Of a DNA stretch of 25,847 nt, positions 7,263 to 13,113 are shown one piece after another. Within the stretch, counting starts at the first letter, position 1. Every line of letters starts with the position of its first letter. The notes beneath the pieces are model-generated. The model was not told the DNA's origin. It saw only the letters and a program-made list of their open reading frames with translations, and ran no database searches. Position numbers and translations under genes: made by a program. This stretch comes from CAYTGG01 sp964581415 (GTDB lineage: Archaea; Nanobdellota; Nanobdellia; Pacearchaeales; GW2011-AR1), in NCBI GenBank assembly GCA_964581415.1, contig CAZOOJ010000002.1:1-25847 (forward strand), given 5' to 3'.

Positions 7263-7360
7263 GATATTAATTTGTGGGGGCAAATTAATATTCATTTTGA
7301 AATTGAATCTTTTTCTTTTAGTGGAAAGTTTGTCAACTATTTAAATGTTTTTGTTGACAA
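7263..7360 (+). promoter_or_regulatory. Structured 5' leader of ftsZ: two hairpins
   Basis: Hairpin 1 pairs 7264-7274 with 7281-7291 (11 perfect base pairs) around a TGGGGG loop, a rare G-run in this AT-rich DNA. Hairpin 2 pairs TTGTCAAC (7330-7337) with GTTGACAA (7353-7360) around a 15-nt loop. Both lie between the likely TATA box and the ribosome-binding site. They could control ftsZ translation or mRNA stability, or be operator sites. No known riboswitch class is recognised. A 27-codon frame starting at 7261 runs through the same region. Confidence 0.5.
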
Positions 7361-7386
7361 CAATCTAAAAAATTATAGAGCTGAAA

Positions 7387-7391
7387 GGAGG
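7387..7391 (+). promoter_or_regulatory. Strong Shine-Dalgarno site of ftsZ
   Basis: GGAGG within AAAGGAGGC, ten bases before the ATG at 7402. Several other genes here appear leaderless, so a strong site on a long leader suggests ftsZ is translated by a different initiation route. Confidence 0.75.
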
Positions 7392-7401
7392 CTTAAGATA
7401 A

Positions 7402-8481
7402 ATGGTATTAGATTTTGCAAAAGAAGCAATAGATAATTCAGAAACACACAGCATTAATTTTGATGAATTAAAAGCAGGAAAAGCAAACATAAAAGTTATT
7501 GGTGTTGGTGGAATGGGAAATAACACAGTAACCTGGCTTTTTAACAAAGGAATTAGTGGCGCTACAGTTTATGCTGCAAATACAGACGCTCTTCATCTAA
7601 GTGTTACAAAAGCTGATGAAAAACTTTTGATTGGTAAGGAATTAACAAAAGGATTGGGTTGTGGAGGACTTCCAAAAAAAGGAAGAGAGGCTGCAAAAGA
7701 GGCTTTAGTAGATATTAAAAAAGCTATTTCAGGTTCAGATATGGTTTTTGTTATTACTGGAATGGGTGGAGGAACTGGAACAGGTGCAGCTCCAGTAGTT
7801 GCTCAGTTAGCTAAGGAAAGTGGAGCAGTTGTTATTGGTGTTGTTACTATGCCTTTTGAACAGGAAAAAGCAAGAATAGACAAAGCTGAATTTGGATTAC
7901 AAGAATTAAGAGAAGTAACTGATACCTGTATTGTTCTTGATAACAATCGATTAGTAGATATTGCAGGACAATTGCCTATTGAACAGGCATTTGCAGTTGC
8001 TAATGAACTTGTAAGCACAATGGTTAAAGGAATTGTAGAAACAATTACATTGCCAAGTTTAATTAACTTAGACTATGCAGATGTTTCCTCTATTATGCGA
8101 GGAGGAGGTGTTTCTGTTATTGGAATAGGTGAAGCAGATACACAAAGTAGAGTTACTGAAGCTGTTGAGCAAGCTCTTACACATCCTCTACTTGACGTGG
8201 ATTATAAGGGTGCTCAGGGTGCTTTAGTTCACATTACTTGTGGACCAGATTTAAAATTAGAAGAATTTGATACAATTGGAAAAATAGTTTCAGAAAATTT
8301 GAATTCAGAAGCGCAAGTTATTATTGGAGCAAGAATCAACAAAGACTTTTCAGGAAAAGTCAGAGTGATAACTATTATGACAGGTGTTAAATCTCCTTAT
8401 GTCTTGGGAAAAAATATAGAAGAACAAGCATTGCCTGCTTCAAGAGAAATTTCTGATTTGGGAATTGAAGTTTTAAGATAA
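7402..8481 (+). CDS. ftsZ: Cell division GTPase FtsZ
   Basis: Tubulin-like GTPase that polymerises into the division ring. Residues ~30-45 hold the nucleotide-binding VIGVGGMGNNTV. The tubulin signature (T4 loop) is GGGTGTGAAP at ~122-131, and the T7 catalytic loop is NLDYADV at ~222-228, which supplies the acidic residue for GTP hydrolysis in the next subunit. Length is 359 residues. The C-terminal tail after the core is short, ending SREISDLGIEVLR, as in archaeal FtsZ proteins. The start is fixed by the GGAGG site ten bases upstream. It is probably a single-gene transcript with its own promoter, long leader and hairpin terminator. A MinD-like ATPase is encoded in the same window, but no gene-level link is evident. 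Confidence 0.97.
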   Translation: MVLDFAKEAIDNSETHSINFDELKAGKANIKVIGVGGMGNNTVTWLFNKGISGATVYAANTDALHLSVTKADEKLLIGKELTKGLGCGGLPKKGREAAKEALVDIKKAISGSDMVFVITGMGGGTGTGAAPVVAQLAKESGAVVIGVVTMPFEQEKARIDKAEFGLQELREVTDTCIVLDNNRLVDIAGQLPIEQAFAVANELVSTMVKGIVETITLPSLINLDYADVSSIMRGGGVSVIGIGEADTQSRVTEAVEQALTHPLLDVDYKGAQGALVHITCGPDLKLEEFDTIGKIVSENLNSEAQVIIGARINKDFSGKVRVITIMTGVKSPYVLGKNIEEQALPASREISDLGIEVLR

Positions 8482-8487
8482 ATTTTT

Positions 8488-8511
8488 GAAGGGCTTTGCC
8501 CTTCTTTTTTT
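8488..8511 (+). terminator. Hairpin plus T-run terminator after ftsZ
   Basis: GAAGGGC (8488-8494) pairs with GCCCTTC (8498-8504) around a TTT loop and is followed directly by seven Ts, then G and another T-run. The stem is a GC-rich island in AT-rich DNA and starts seven bases after the ftsZ stop. Archaeal polymerase terminates mainly on the T-run; the stem may protect the 3' end. Confidence 0.8.
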
Positions 8512-8672
8512 GTTTTTTAAGAAAGATTTAATATTAATAAATAATTAATGTTATTGTAATATTACTTTTGGAAAACTCTGCATTTTTTCTAAATTTTTCT
8601 GATAATAATTAATATTTTAATAGACATAACTTTTTAAATAATTTCTTAAAACAAAGAAATCATCTAAATAAA

Positions 8673-8742
8673 TTATAAAATAATTGAGTAATTGATAATT
8701 ATAAGAAATTACTTTTTTATAATAATTTACTCAATTTTATAA
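8673..8742. repeat. Long AT-rich inverted repeat between ftsZ and nitroreductase
   Basis: TTATAAAA (8673-8680) and TTGAGTAA (8684-8691) pair with the continuous arm 8727-8742, giving 16 bp with a 3-nt bulge. Inside it, ATTATAA (8698-8704) pairs with TTATAAT (8717-8723). About 25 bp form in total. It lies between two convergent genes, 36 bp beyond the nitroreductase stop. It could process or terminate the minus-strand transcript or be a small-RNA hairpin. The rest of the 8482-8778 gap, apart from the ftsZ terminator, shows nothing else. Confidence 0.5.
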
Positions 8743-8778
8743 CTTTTAATTGTAGAAAAATGGAAATTTTTAGTTATT

Positions 8779-9333
8779 TTAAACATTCAACTTTTTCGGA
8801 TTTTTCATTTTTTTGTTTCCATATTCTTCAAAAAACAAAATTCTGTCAATATCAATTTTTTTTCTGAGTTCTCTTTTTTTGTATTCATATCCAATAGGAA
8901 AAACTGCTTCTATATCAATATCTTCAGGAATTTTTAAAATTCTTTTTATTTGCTCATCTACAAAATGTCCTATCCAGCATGTTGACAATCCAAATTCCTG
9001 AATCTTTAATAAGAAATTTTGAATGCCTGCTCCTGCTTGTTGTTTACAATATCTTTCTCCTCTTTCTCCAAAAGAGTTTATGAGTCTTTTACAATCAGAG
9101 CATACAATCAGAAGATATTTAGCTTCACTAATAAAAGGCTGCTGAGATGCTTCTGCTATTTTGTTTATCTTTTCCTCATTCTCAGTTATTATGAATTTTA
9201 AAGTATAATTTCTCCCTGCAATAGGAGCATATCTGCACGAATCGATACATTTGATAATGTCGCGCCAGTCTGGTTTTTTATTCTTGAATTTCCTGACACT
9301 TTTTCTGAATTTTATTGCTTTGTCTAATTCCAT
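8779..9333 (-). CDS. Nitroreductase-family flavoprotein
   Basis: FMN-dependent oxidoreductase of the nitroreductase superfamily; the native substrate is unknown. The family start RKSVRKFKNKKPDW is followed by CRYAPIAGRNYTLKFIIT (FMN-binding region, residues ~33-50). QAGAGIQNFLLKIQEFGLSTCWIG (~98-121) is the conserved helix and strand near the flavin, and VFPIGYEYKKRELRKK (~145-160) is the family's C-terminal signature. At 184 residues it is a short member. In this small-genome setting a redox role for a quinone, enone or nitro compound is a guess. It is convergent with ftsZ and separated by the inverted repeat at 8673-8742. Confidence 0.88.
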   Translation of the reverse strand: MELDKAIKFRKSVRKFKNKKPDWRDIIKCIDSCRYAPIAGRNYTLKFIITENEEKINKIAEASQQPFISEAKYLLIVCSDCKRLINSFGERGERYCKQQAGAGIQNFLLKIQEFGLSTCWIGHFVDEQIKRILKIPEDIDIEAVFPIGYEYKKRELRKKIDIDRILFFEEYGNKKMKNPKKLNV

Positions 9334-9530
9334 AATTAATCTAAGAAGAAAATGTTTATAAAATTAGTGGAAAGTTTCTGTGCTCTAATTTAGATTAGTT
9401 ATCTCAATTTTTTAAGTTTATTGTATAAATTTTCCCCATCAATAATCTTTCTTTTTAAAAAGATTTTTTGAATATTTATAAAATAAGGCTTTTTGGATAT
9501 TAATAAATGATTACTCTTAAGAAAACAAAA

Positions 9531-9658
9531 CGTCCCCGGTAGGACTCGAACCTACGACACCACGGTATCTGCATCCACAAAGGTTGCTGGATTCATAAAA
9601 ACCTGCTGGAGGTTTTTATATTAACAGCCGTGCGCTCTACCGACTGAGCTACGGGGAC
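9531..9658 (-). tRNA. tRNA-Asn (GTT) with a 55-nt intron
   Basis: On the minus strand the acceptor arms GTCCCCG and CGGGGAC pair fully, the discriminator is G, the D arm is GCTC/GAGC, the anticodon stem is CACGG/CCGTG with loop CT-GTT-AA, and the T arm is GTAGG-TTCGAGT-CCTAC. The intron (9567-9621) sits after position 37, the canonical archaeal site. It folds into two hairpins, one with an 8-10 bp stem (ATAAAAACCT with AGGTTTTTAT), giving a bulge-helix-bulge-like context for the splicing endonuclease. The mature tRNA would be 73 nt. CCA is not encoded. A T-rich run follows the 3' end. It serves the AsnRS encoded at 1511-2803. Confidence 0.95.
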
Positions 9659-9691
9659 CTAAAAAAAATAAAAGAAATTTACTTTTAAAGT

Positions 9692-10192
9692 TTATTCTTT
9701 TAATCCCAAATCAAGAATCGGCTCTGATTTATGCTTTTCTAAGTATTTGTAGACATTGGACTGTTTTGTTCCTTGAATCAGCATAATTAGGGAATTTTGT
9801 GCATTTTCTATTTCTTCTGCAGGCCCTATAATTCCAACATAATTGTCTTTTAATTCAAAAGAACATTTTGTTAATTCTCCTAAAGTTTTTAATGTTTTAG
9901 CTTTAGTTCCAATTATTCTTGCTCTTATTAATCTAAGATTTTTTTTATTTGTGTATTCTTTAACATTAATAATCTCAAAAACAGAACCATCTCTTTTTAT
10001 TTCTAATGCTATTGAAAATGGAAATCCAAAATTTAGAGCATCAATAACTTTCTCAGCAATAAATTCATCTTCTGATTTCCCTTCAATAAAAATTTCTTTT
10101 CCTCTATAGATTATTTTTATATTCAATTCTTTCTCAAGTTTTTTTCTATTTTTTATTATTCTAGGAACTTTTTCTGAAATTATTTTTTTCAT
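9692..10192 (-). CDS. KH-domain RNA-binding protein, Pno1/Dim2-like
   Basis: Archaeal homologue of Pno1/Dim2, which binds the 3' end of 16S rRNA during small-subunit assembly. Two KH-like units are visible: residues ~1-80 (VPRIIKNRKKLEKELN through FSIALEIKRDG) and ~85-166 (RARIIGTKAKTLKTLGELT and ENAQNSLIMLIQGTKQSNVY). The NVYKYLEKHK ending is typical of this family. In the second domain the GxxG RNA-binding loop reads G-T-K-A, so its second glycine is replaced. In many archaea this gene sits with aIF1A and the Rio1 kinase. Here aIF1A lies upstream on the same strand, but a 271-base non-coding gap holds no Rio1 gene. Confidence 0.88.
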   Translation of the reverse strand: MKKIISEKVPRIIKNRKKLEKELNIKIIYRGKEIFIEGKSEDEFIAEKVIDALNFGFPFSIALEIKRDGSVFEIINVKEYTNKKNLRLIRARIIGTKAKTLKTLGELTKCSFELKDNYVGIIGPAEEIENAQNSLIMLIQGTKQSNVYKYLEKHKSEPILDLGLKE

Positions 10193-10463
10193 GATTAATA
10201 AAAGATAAGAGGATTTTTATAATTTGTCTATCTAGATTTTAATAAATTGAAATATTAAAATAATTCTATTTTGGTTTTGTAAGGATATGGAAATATTAAA
10301 AATAAAGTTTCATAACAGAATGCTGTATTTATTTCAAAGTAGGGTTAAATTTCAAATAAAAATTAAATTAATAGAAACTTCTGAAACATAAACTGAGATA
10401 GGAATTAAAAGTTAGTTCTATAAATCTAATCCAATCCTTTGTTTTTCCTAATAATAAAAGAAA

Positions 10464-10778
10464 TTAAAACTTCATCTCTTCTTTTTTTAAATATCCATGT
10501 TTCTTTAGCCATTCTATTTGGTTTACTCTGTATTTGAAGAGAATATCTCCTTTATTCTCATCTAATTCCCATGGTTCTATTAGCACTATATCGTTTGGTC
10601 TAAGCCATAATCTTCTTTTTAATCTTCCTGGAACTCTGCAGTTTCTTATTTTTCCATCCATACAATTAATCTTCATTTTATTTCCACCAAATCTTTGTTC
10701 TATAAATCCTATAATTTCCTTTTTTTTTGGTAATCTTACTCTAACAACTTTTTCTTCATTATTCTCAGATTTTTCCAT
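10464..10778 (-). CDS. Translation initiation factor aIF1A
   Basis: Small OB-fold factor that binds the decoding site and promotes initiator tRNA placement and mRNA scanning or selection. The sequence VVRVRLPKKKEIIGFIEQRF, GNKMKINCMDGKIRNCRVPG, RLWLRPNDIVLIEPWELD and GDILFKYRVNQIEWLKKHGY is the OB-fold with its C-terminal helix. The length (104) is normal for the archaeal form. The N-terminal tail is charged and flexible. The start lies 25 bp from the centre of the palindromic TATA box at 10799-10806, which implies a leaderless mRNA. A divergent small gene starts the same distance away on the other side. Confidence 0.93.
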   Translation of the reverse strand: MEKSENNEEKVVRVRLPKKKEIIGFIEQRFGGNKMKINCMDGKIRNCRVPGRLKRRLWLRPNDIVLIEPWELDENKGDILFKYRVNQIEWLKKHGYLKKEEMKF

Positions 10779-10798
10779 TATAAAAAAAATTAGTTAGG

Positions 10799-10806
10799 TT
10801 TATAAA
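10799..10806. promoter_or_regulatory. Palindromic TATA box shared by two divergent genes
   Basis: TTTATAAA reads the same on both strands. Its centre is 25 bp from the aIF1A ATG (10778, minus) and 25 bp from the ATG of the small gene at 10828 (plus). That is the usual spacing from box to transcription start in archaea, so one TBP site could drive two leaderless transcripts. Flanking bases (GG to the left, AG to the right) may decide TFB orientation. Confidence 0.6.
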
Positions 10807-10827
10807 AGTGATGATAGATTTAAAATA

Positions 10828-11007
10828 ATGATTTATTGTTATAGAATCATAGGAAGAGAATATTATTCAGAATGTGGCTTTGATTCTAGAGAAGATGCAG
10901 AGAAAAAGTTATCAGAGATGGCAAGAAATTTTAGAAATGTCAAATCAAAAGAAATTTTTATAAAAAGAAAAAAATCTATTGAAGAAATAATCAGAAAAGA
11001 ACCATAG
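10828..11007 (+). CDS. Small uncharacterised protein, 59 residues
   Basis: An open frame from ATG 10828 to TAG 11005-11007 gives a basic, mixed-charge protein. It starts MIYCYRIIGREYYSECGFDS and continues REDAEKKLSEMARNFRNV, ending EEIIRKEP. The pattern of a beta strand, then the helix REDAEKKLSEMARNFRN, then a strand (KEIFIKRK) looks like a small alpha/beta domain. No family recognised. Support comes from the TATA box exactly 25 bp upstream, codon use like neighbouring genes and a sequence free of stops across 59 codons in AT-rich DNA. Its last 17 bases overlap the end of the DUF424 gene on the other strand. Confidence 0.7.
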   Translation: MIYCYRIIGREYYSECGFDSREDAEKKLSEMARNFRNVKSKEIFIKRKKSIEEIIRKEP

Positions 11008-11287
11008 TAAAAGGAATTCCCTGAATTTTTTTTATGCCTTTTTTAATAATTAAATTTTCTTTTAAAGCAAGATTTACAGATTTTTTTCCAACAATATTAA
11101 AAGTTGCATCTTCTCTAACTCTATTTCTCATTATTTTCCTGACTTCTTCTTCAGAAAATTTTTCTCCTTTGAAAAAACTTTCTTTAATATTCAGCTGGAA
11201 TCTTCCCTGTTCAAATTTTTTTCCTAAAAGTTCAGAATCACATATTGCTATAACATCTCTGTAAGACTTGGATATTTTTACAAACAT
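10991..11287 (-). CDS. DUF424 family protein
   Basis: Matches the archaeal DUF424 family: MFVKISKSYRDVIAICDSELLGKKFEQGRFQLNIKE is split into a beta-rich start and the conserved ICDSELLGKKFEQG core, followed by IMRNRVREDATFNIVGKKSV and a C-terminal IKKIQGIPFTMVLF. Length is 98 residues, normal for the family. The function is unknown, but these genes sit near translation and rRNA-processing genes in many archaea, as here (aIF1A, KH protein, aIF2-beta). It probably forms one minus-strand run with the DUF5679 gene 34 bases upstream. Confidence 0.85.
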   Translation of the reverse strand: MFVKISKSYRDVIAICDSELLGKKFEQGRFQLNIKESFFKGEKFSEEEVRKIMRNRVREDATFNIVGKKSVNLALKENLIIKKGIKKIQGIPFTMVLF

Positions 11288-11321
11288 TTCAAAAATAAAA
11301 AATAAGAATTAATAAATTTTT

Positions 11322-11516
11322 TTAAAATCCTTTTTTAGCTTCACCTGATGAAATGGCTTTTTCTGCATTGTCTTTTGACATCATAGCACAGACAGTTGTT
11401 TCAGGATGATTAGGGCACTTTCCTTTTGCCATAAATCCTCCTCTTGCAGTTTTTGTAATCACAGGATTTTTTATTTCTACTTGTTTTTTACATTTCATAC
11501 ATCTTCCTTCTACCAT
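11322..11516 (-). CDS. DUF5679-type small zinc protein
   Basis: A 64-residue protein with likely zinc ligands C6, C9, C34 and C43 (GRCMKCKK and KGKCPNHPETTVCAM). The middle segment, NPVITKTARGGFMAKGKCP, matches the DUF5679 family, which often resembles topoisomerase C-terminal or ribosomal zinc ribbons. A nucleic-acid-binding role is likely but unproven. The short acidic/basic tail (SKDNAEKAISSGEAKKGF) lacks hydrophobic residues. It lies between DUF424 and aIF2-beta on the same strand. Confidence 0.8.
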   Translation of the reverse strand: MVEGRCMKCKKQVEIKNPVITKTARGGFMAKGKCPNHPETTVCAMMSKDNAEKAISSGEAKKGF

Positions 11517-11687
11517 TTTTTTACTCCAAAATTTAATTAAAAATTCCTAAGAATTTTATAAGCCTAATAAGTGATTTTGGTTTTTAAAGATTTAGATTTC
11601 TGTTATTTTTTAATTATTCTCTGAATTCCTTATTTTATTATTTATCATGAACGAAATCTATAAGATGAATAAAGAATTTTATCAAAA

Positions 11688-12095
11688 TTAAATCTTTCCT
11701 CTTACAGAATGTTTTGCACCACATGCTAAACAGGACATAAAAGTTAGTCTATCCTCTTTTATTAATTCTGTATCAGGCTTTCCACATTCTTTACATAAAA
11801 CAAACTCTTTGACATATTCTTCTATTTTCTTATTTATTTTTTCTCTTGGAACTTTCATATTTAATACTAGTCTTTCTTTTTCTTTATATCCTGAAGCTGC
11901 AAGTTCTCTTAAAAGAAATTTTTGCAGATGTTTAGAATTTCTTTTTAGATAAGAAGCTATTTGAAAAAAATTAGTGAGAATTGTTTTTTTCCCTTCATAA
12001 TATCCTTCTATTTTTGGAACTTCAAATCTCTCTCCAGAGCTTTTTACTTGCTTTACTTCTTTATATGCCTTATCTAAAAGTTTTTCATATTCCAT
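11688..12095 (-). CDS. Translation initiation factor aIF2 subunit beta
   Basis: Beta subunit of the heterotrimeric aIF2 that delivers initiator Met-tRNA to the ribosome. The N-terminal helix is followed by the alpha/beta core (TILTNFFQIASYLKRNSKHL and FLLRELAASGYKEKERLVLN) and a C-terminal zinc ribbon with C101, C104, C122 and C125 (LCKECGKPDTE and SCLACGAKHSVRGKI). The length (135) is standard. The gene is bordered upstream by copy A of the dispersed structured element (12131-12320). Confidence 0.95.
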   Translation of the reverse strand: MEYEKLLDKAYKEVKQVKSSGERFEVPKIEGYYEGKKTILTNFFQIASYLKRNSKHLQKFLLRELAASGYKEKERLVLNMKVPREKINKKIEEYVKEFVLCKECGKPDTELIKEDRLTFMSCLACGAKHSVRGKI

Positions 12096-12130
12096 GAAAA
12101 TCCTTTATTTACAGACTTAATAAGTTTTAT

Positions 12131-12320
12131 GATTAAGAGCTTTGGTAAATTCCTCAAAAAAAGACAGATAATTCCAATTATTAACTATGCAGAATCTCAT
12201 AGATTATATGGGTAATTTCCCTATTAATCAATTTCTTAGGAATTATGCCTCTTAGATATATTAACTATTATCAAATAAAACTTTAGAAAGAATATATGCT
12301 TTTTCCAAAGCCTAATTAAG
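12131..12320 (+). ncRNA. Copy A of a dispersed structured element (candidate ncRNA)
   Basis: Homologous to 17591-17790. A terminal stem pairs GCTTTGG (12139-12145) with CCAAAGC (12305-12311), and an inner stem pairs AATTCCT (12148-12154) with AGGAATT (12238-12244). A central hairpin pairs 12202-12212 with 12220-12229 (bulge at 12207, one G-T pair). TTAA lies outside the terminal stem on both sides. It fills most of the 287-bp gap between the aIF2-beta and OB-fold genes and has no protein-coding frame. TTTATTTA at 12104-12111 could be its + strand TATA box. The strand is uncertain; it could also be a MITE-like repeat. Confidence 0.55.
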
Positions 12321-12382
12321 AAATTTTCTGCTGAGATGTTTTAGAATTTATTAAATTAATTTTCAGTTAGATTATTTTCCTT

Positions 12383-13003
12383 TTATCCTAACCATCGCAC
12401 TTTTCCAGGACGAGGTTCAAAAACAATTCCCTCTTCTATAAACTTCTGTATTTCCTGATTGATTCTTTCTGGAGAGATATCTCTTAAATTCATAATTATT
12501 TCTTCTGTATCTATTCCTCCGTTTTCTTCAGAATTTTTTATAACCTCTAAAATCTTATCTTTAGCAGCGACTTTTTTTTCTTTTGGTAGTTTCTCAAAAT
12601 TTTTTTCTCTTTCTTTATCAATCTCCATTTTTCTTACTAAAAGATATTTTACATCTTTTTCTTTTATTATCTCTGGATTGATATACAGCTCATTGTTGAA
12701 ATTTCTTAATGTTCCTATCACTAAAATAGTCTGTCCTTGATTTTTATTCTTAAATTTTTCTACATTCTCTCCAAAAATTTTTATTCTTATCTGTCCTGAA
12801 CCATCATCTATTGTTAAAAAAGAGTATCTTTTATCTTCACTGTCGTATTTTTCTACAATATTGGCTATTATATTTACTCTGACTATTTTTTTGTTTCCTA
12901 ATTCTAAAAAAGAAAATCTTTCTCCATCAATTATGCTTTTTCCAGAGAGAATATCTCCTATTCTCAACTTGTATGCGATTTCTCTTTTAAATTTTTCGTA
13001 CAT
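12383..13003 (-). CDS. OB-fold single-stranded DNA-binding protein, RPA32-like
   Basis: Probable ssDNA-binding replication/repair factor. Residues ~40-130 form an OB-fold (VRVNIIANIVEKYDSEDKRY, FLTIDDGSGQIRIKIFGE, GQTILVIGTLRNFNNELYIN). The C-terminal region after ~145 has a winged-helix pattern (KDKILEVIKNSEENGGIDTE and ISPERINQEIQKFIEEGIVF), the architecture of RPA32/Rpa2-type proteins. No zinc finger is present, so it is not the large archaeal RPA. It sits 110 bases upstream of... the MCM helicase gene on the same strand in genome terms lies to its right (13114-15135), so MCM is transcribed first and this gene second, consistent with a replication pair. Confidence 0.85.
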   Translation of the reverse strand: MYEKFKREIAYKLRIGDILSGKSIIDGERFSFLELGNKKIVRVNIIANIVEKYDSEDKRYSFLTIDDGSGQIRIKIFGENVEKFKNKNQGQTILVIGTLRNFNNELYINPEIIKEKDVKYLLVRKMEIDKEREKNFEKLPKEKKVAAKDKILEVIKNSEENGGIDTEEIIMNLRDISPERINQEIQKFIEEGIVFEPRPGKVRWLG

Positions 13004-13113
13004 TTTTATAACTTTTTTATTTTATTAATTTTCTTGTTAATTCTTCTTTAAATTCTTTTTCTAGTTTTAAAATTGTTTCTACTTTTGATAATATCCAAAT
13101 TTATTTTTCATTT

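Noticed and set aside
7261..7344. A 27-codon open frame (MILICGGKLI and on) in the ftsZ leader
   Set aside because: It has a TATA box too close to its ATG to be leaderless, no ribosome-binding site, and its first codons coincide with the hairpin. It could be an upstream ORF, but hairpins explain the region better.
8521..8672. AT-rich stretch with several TAATATTA palindromes
   Set aside because: Short AT palindromes are expected by chance in this composition.
10193..10463. Another copy of the structured element (AGGAATT at about 10398) or a lost Rio1 gene
   Set aside because: Neither the AATTCCT partner nor the closing stem is present, and no Rio1-like coding sequence is seen on either strand. 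Two short GAAATATTAAAA repeats are simple AT-rich repetition.
13004..13113. A minus-strand 25-codon frame with helix-like sequence (ILSKVETILKLEKEFKEELT) between MCM and the OB-fold gene
   Set aside because: It has no ATG, GTG or TTG start in frame and is flanked by stops. Probably a chance frame in a lysine-rich AT context.
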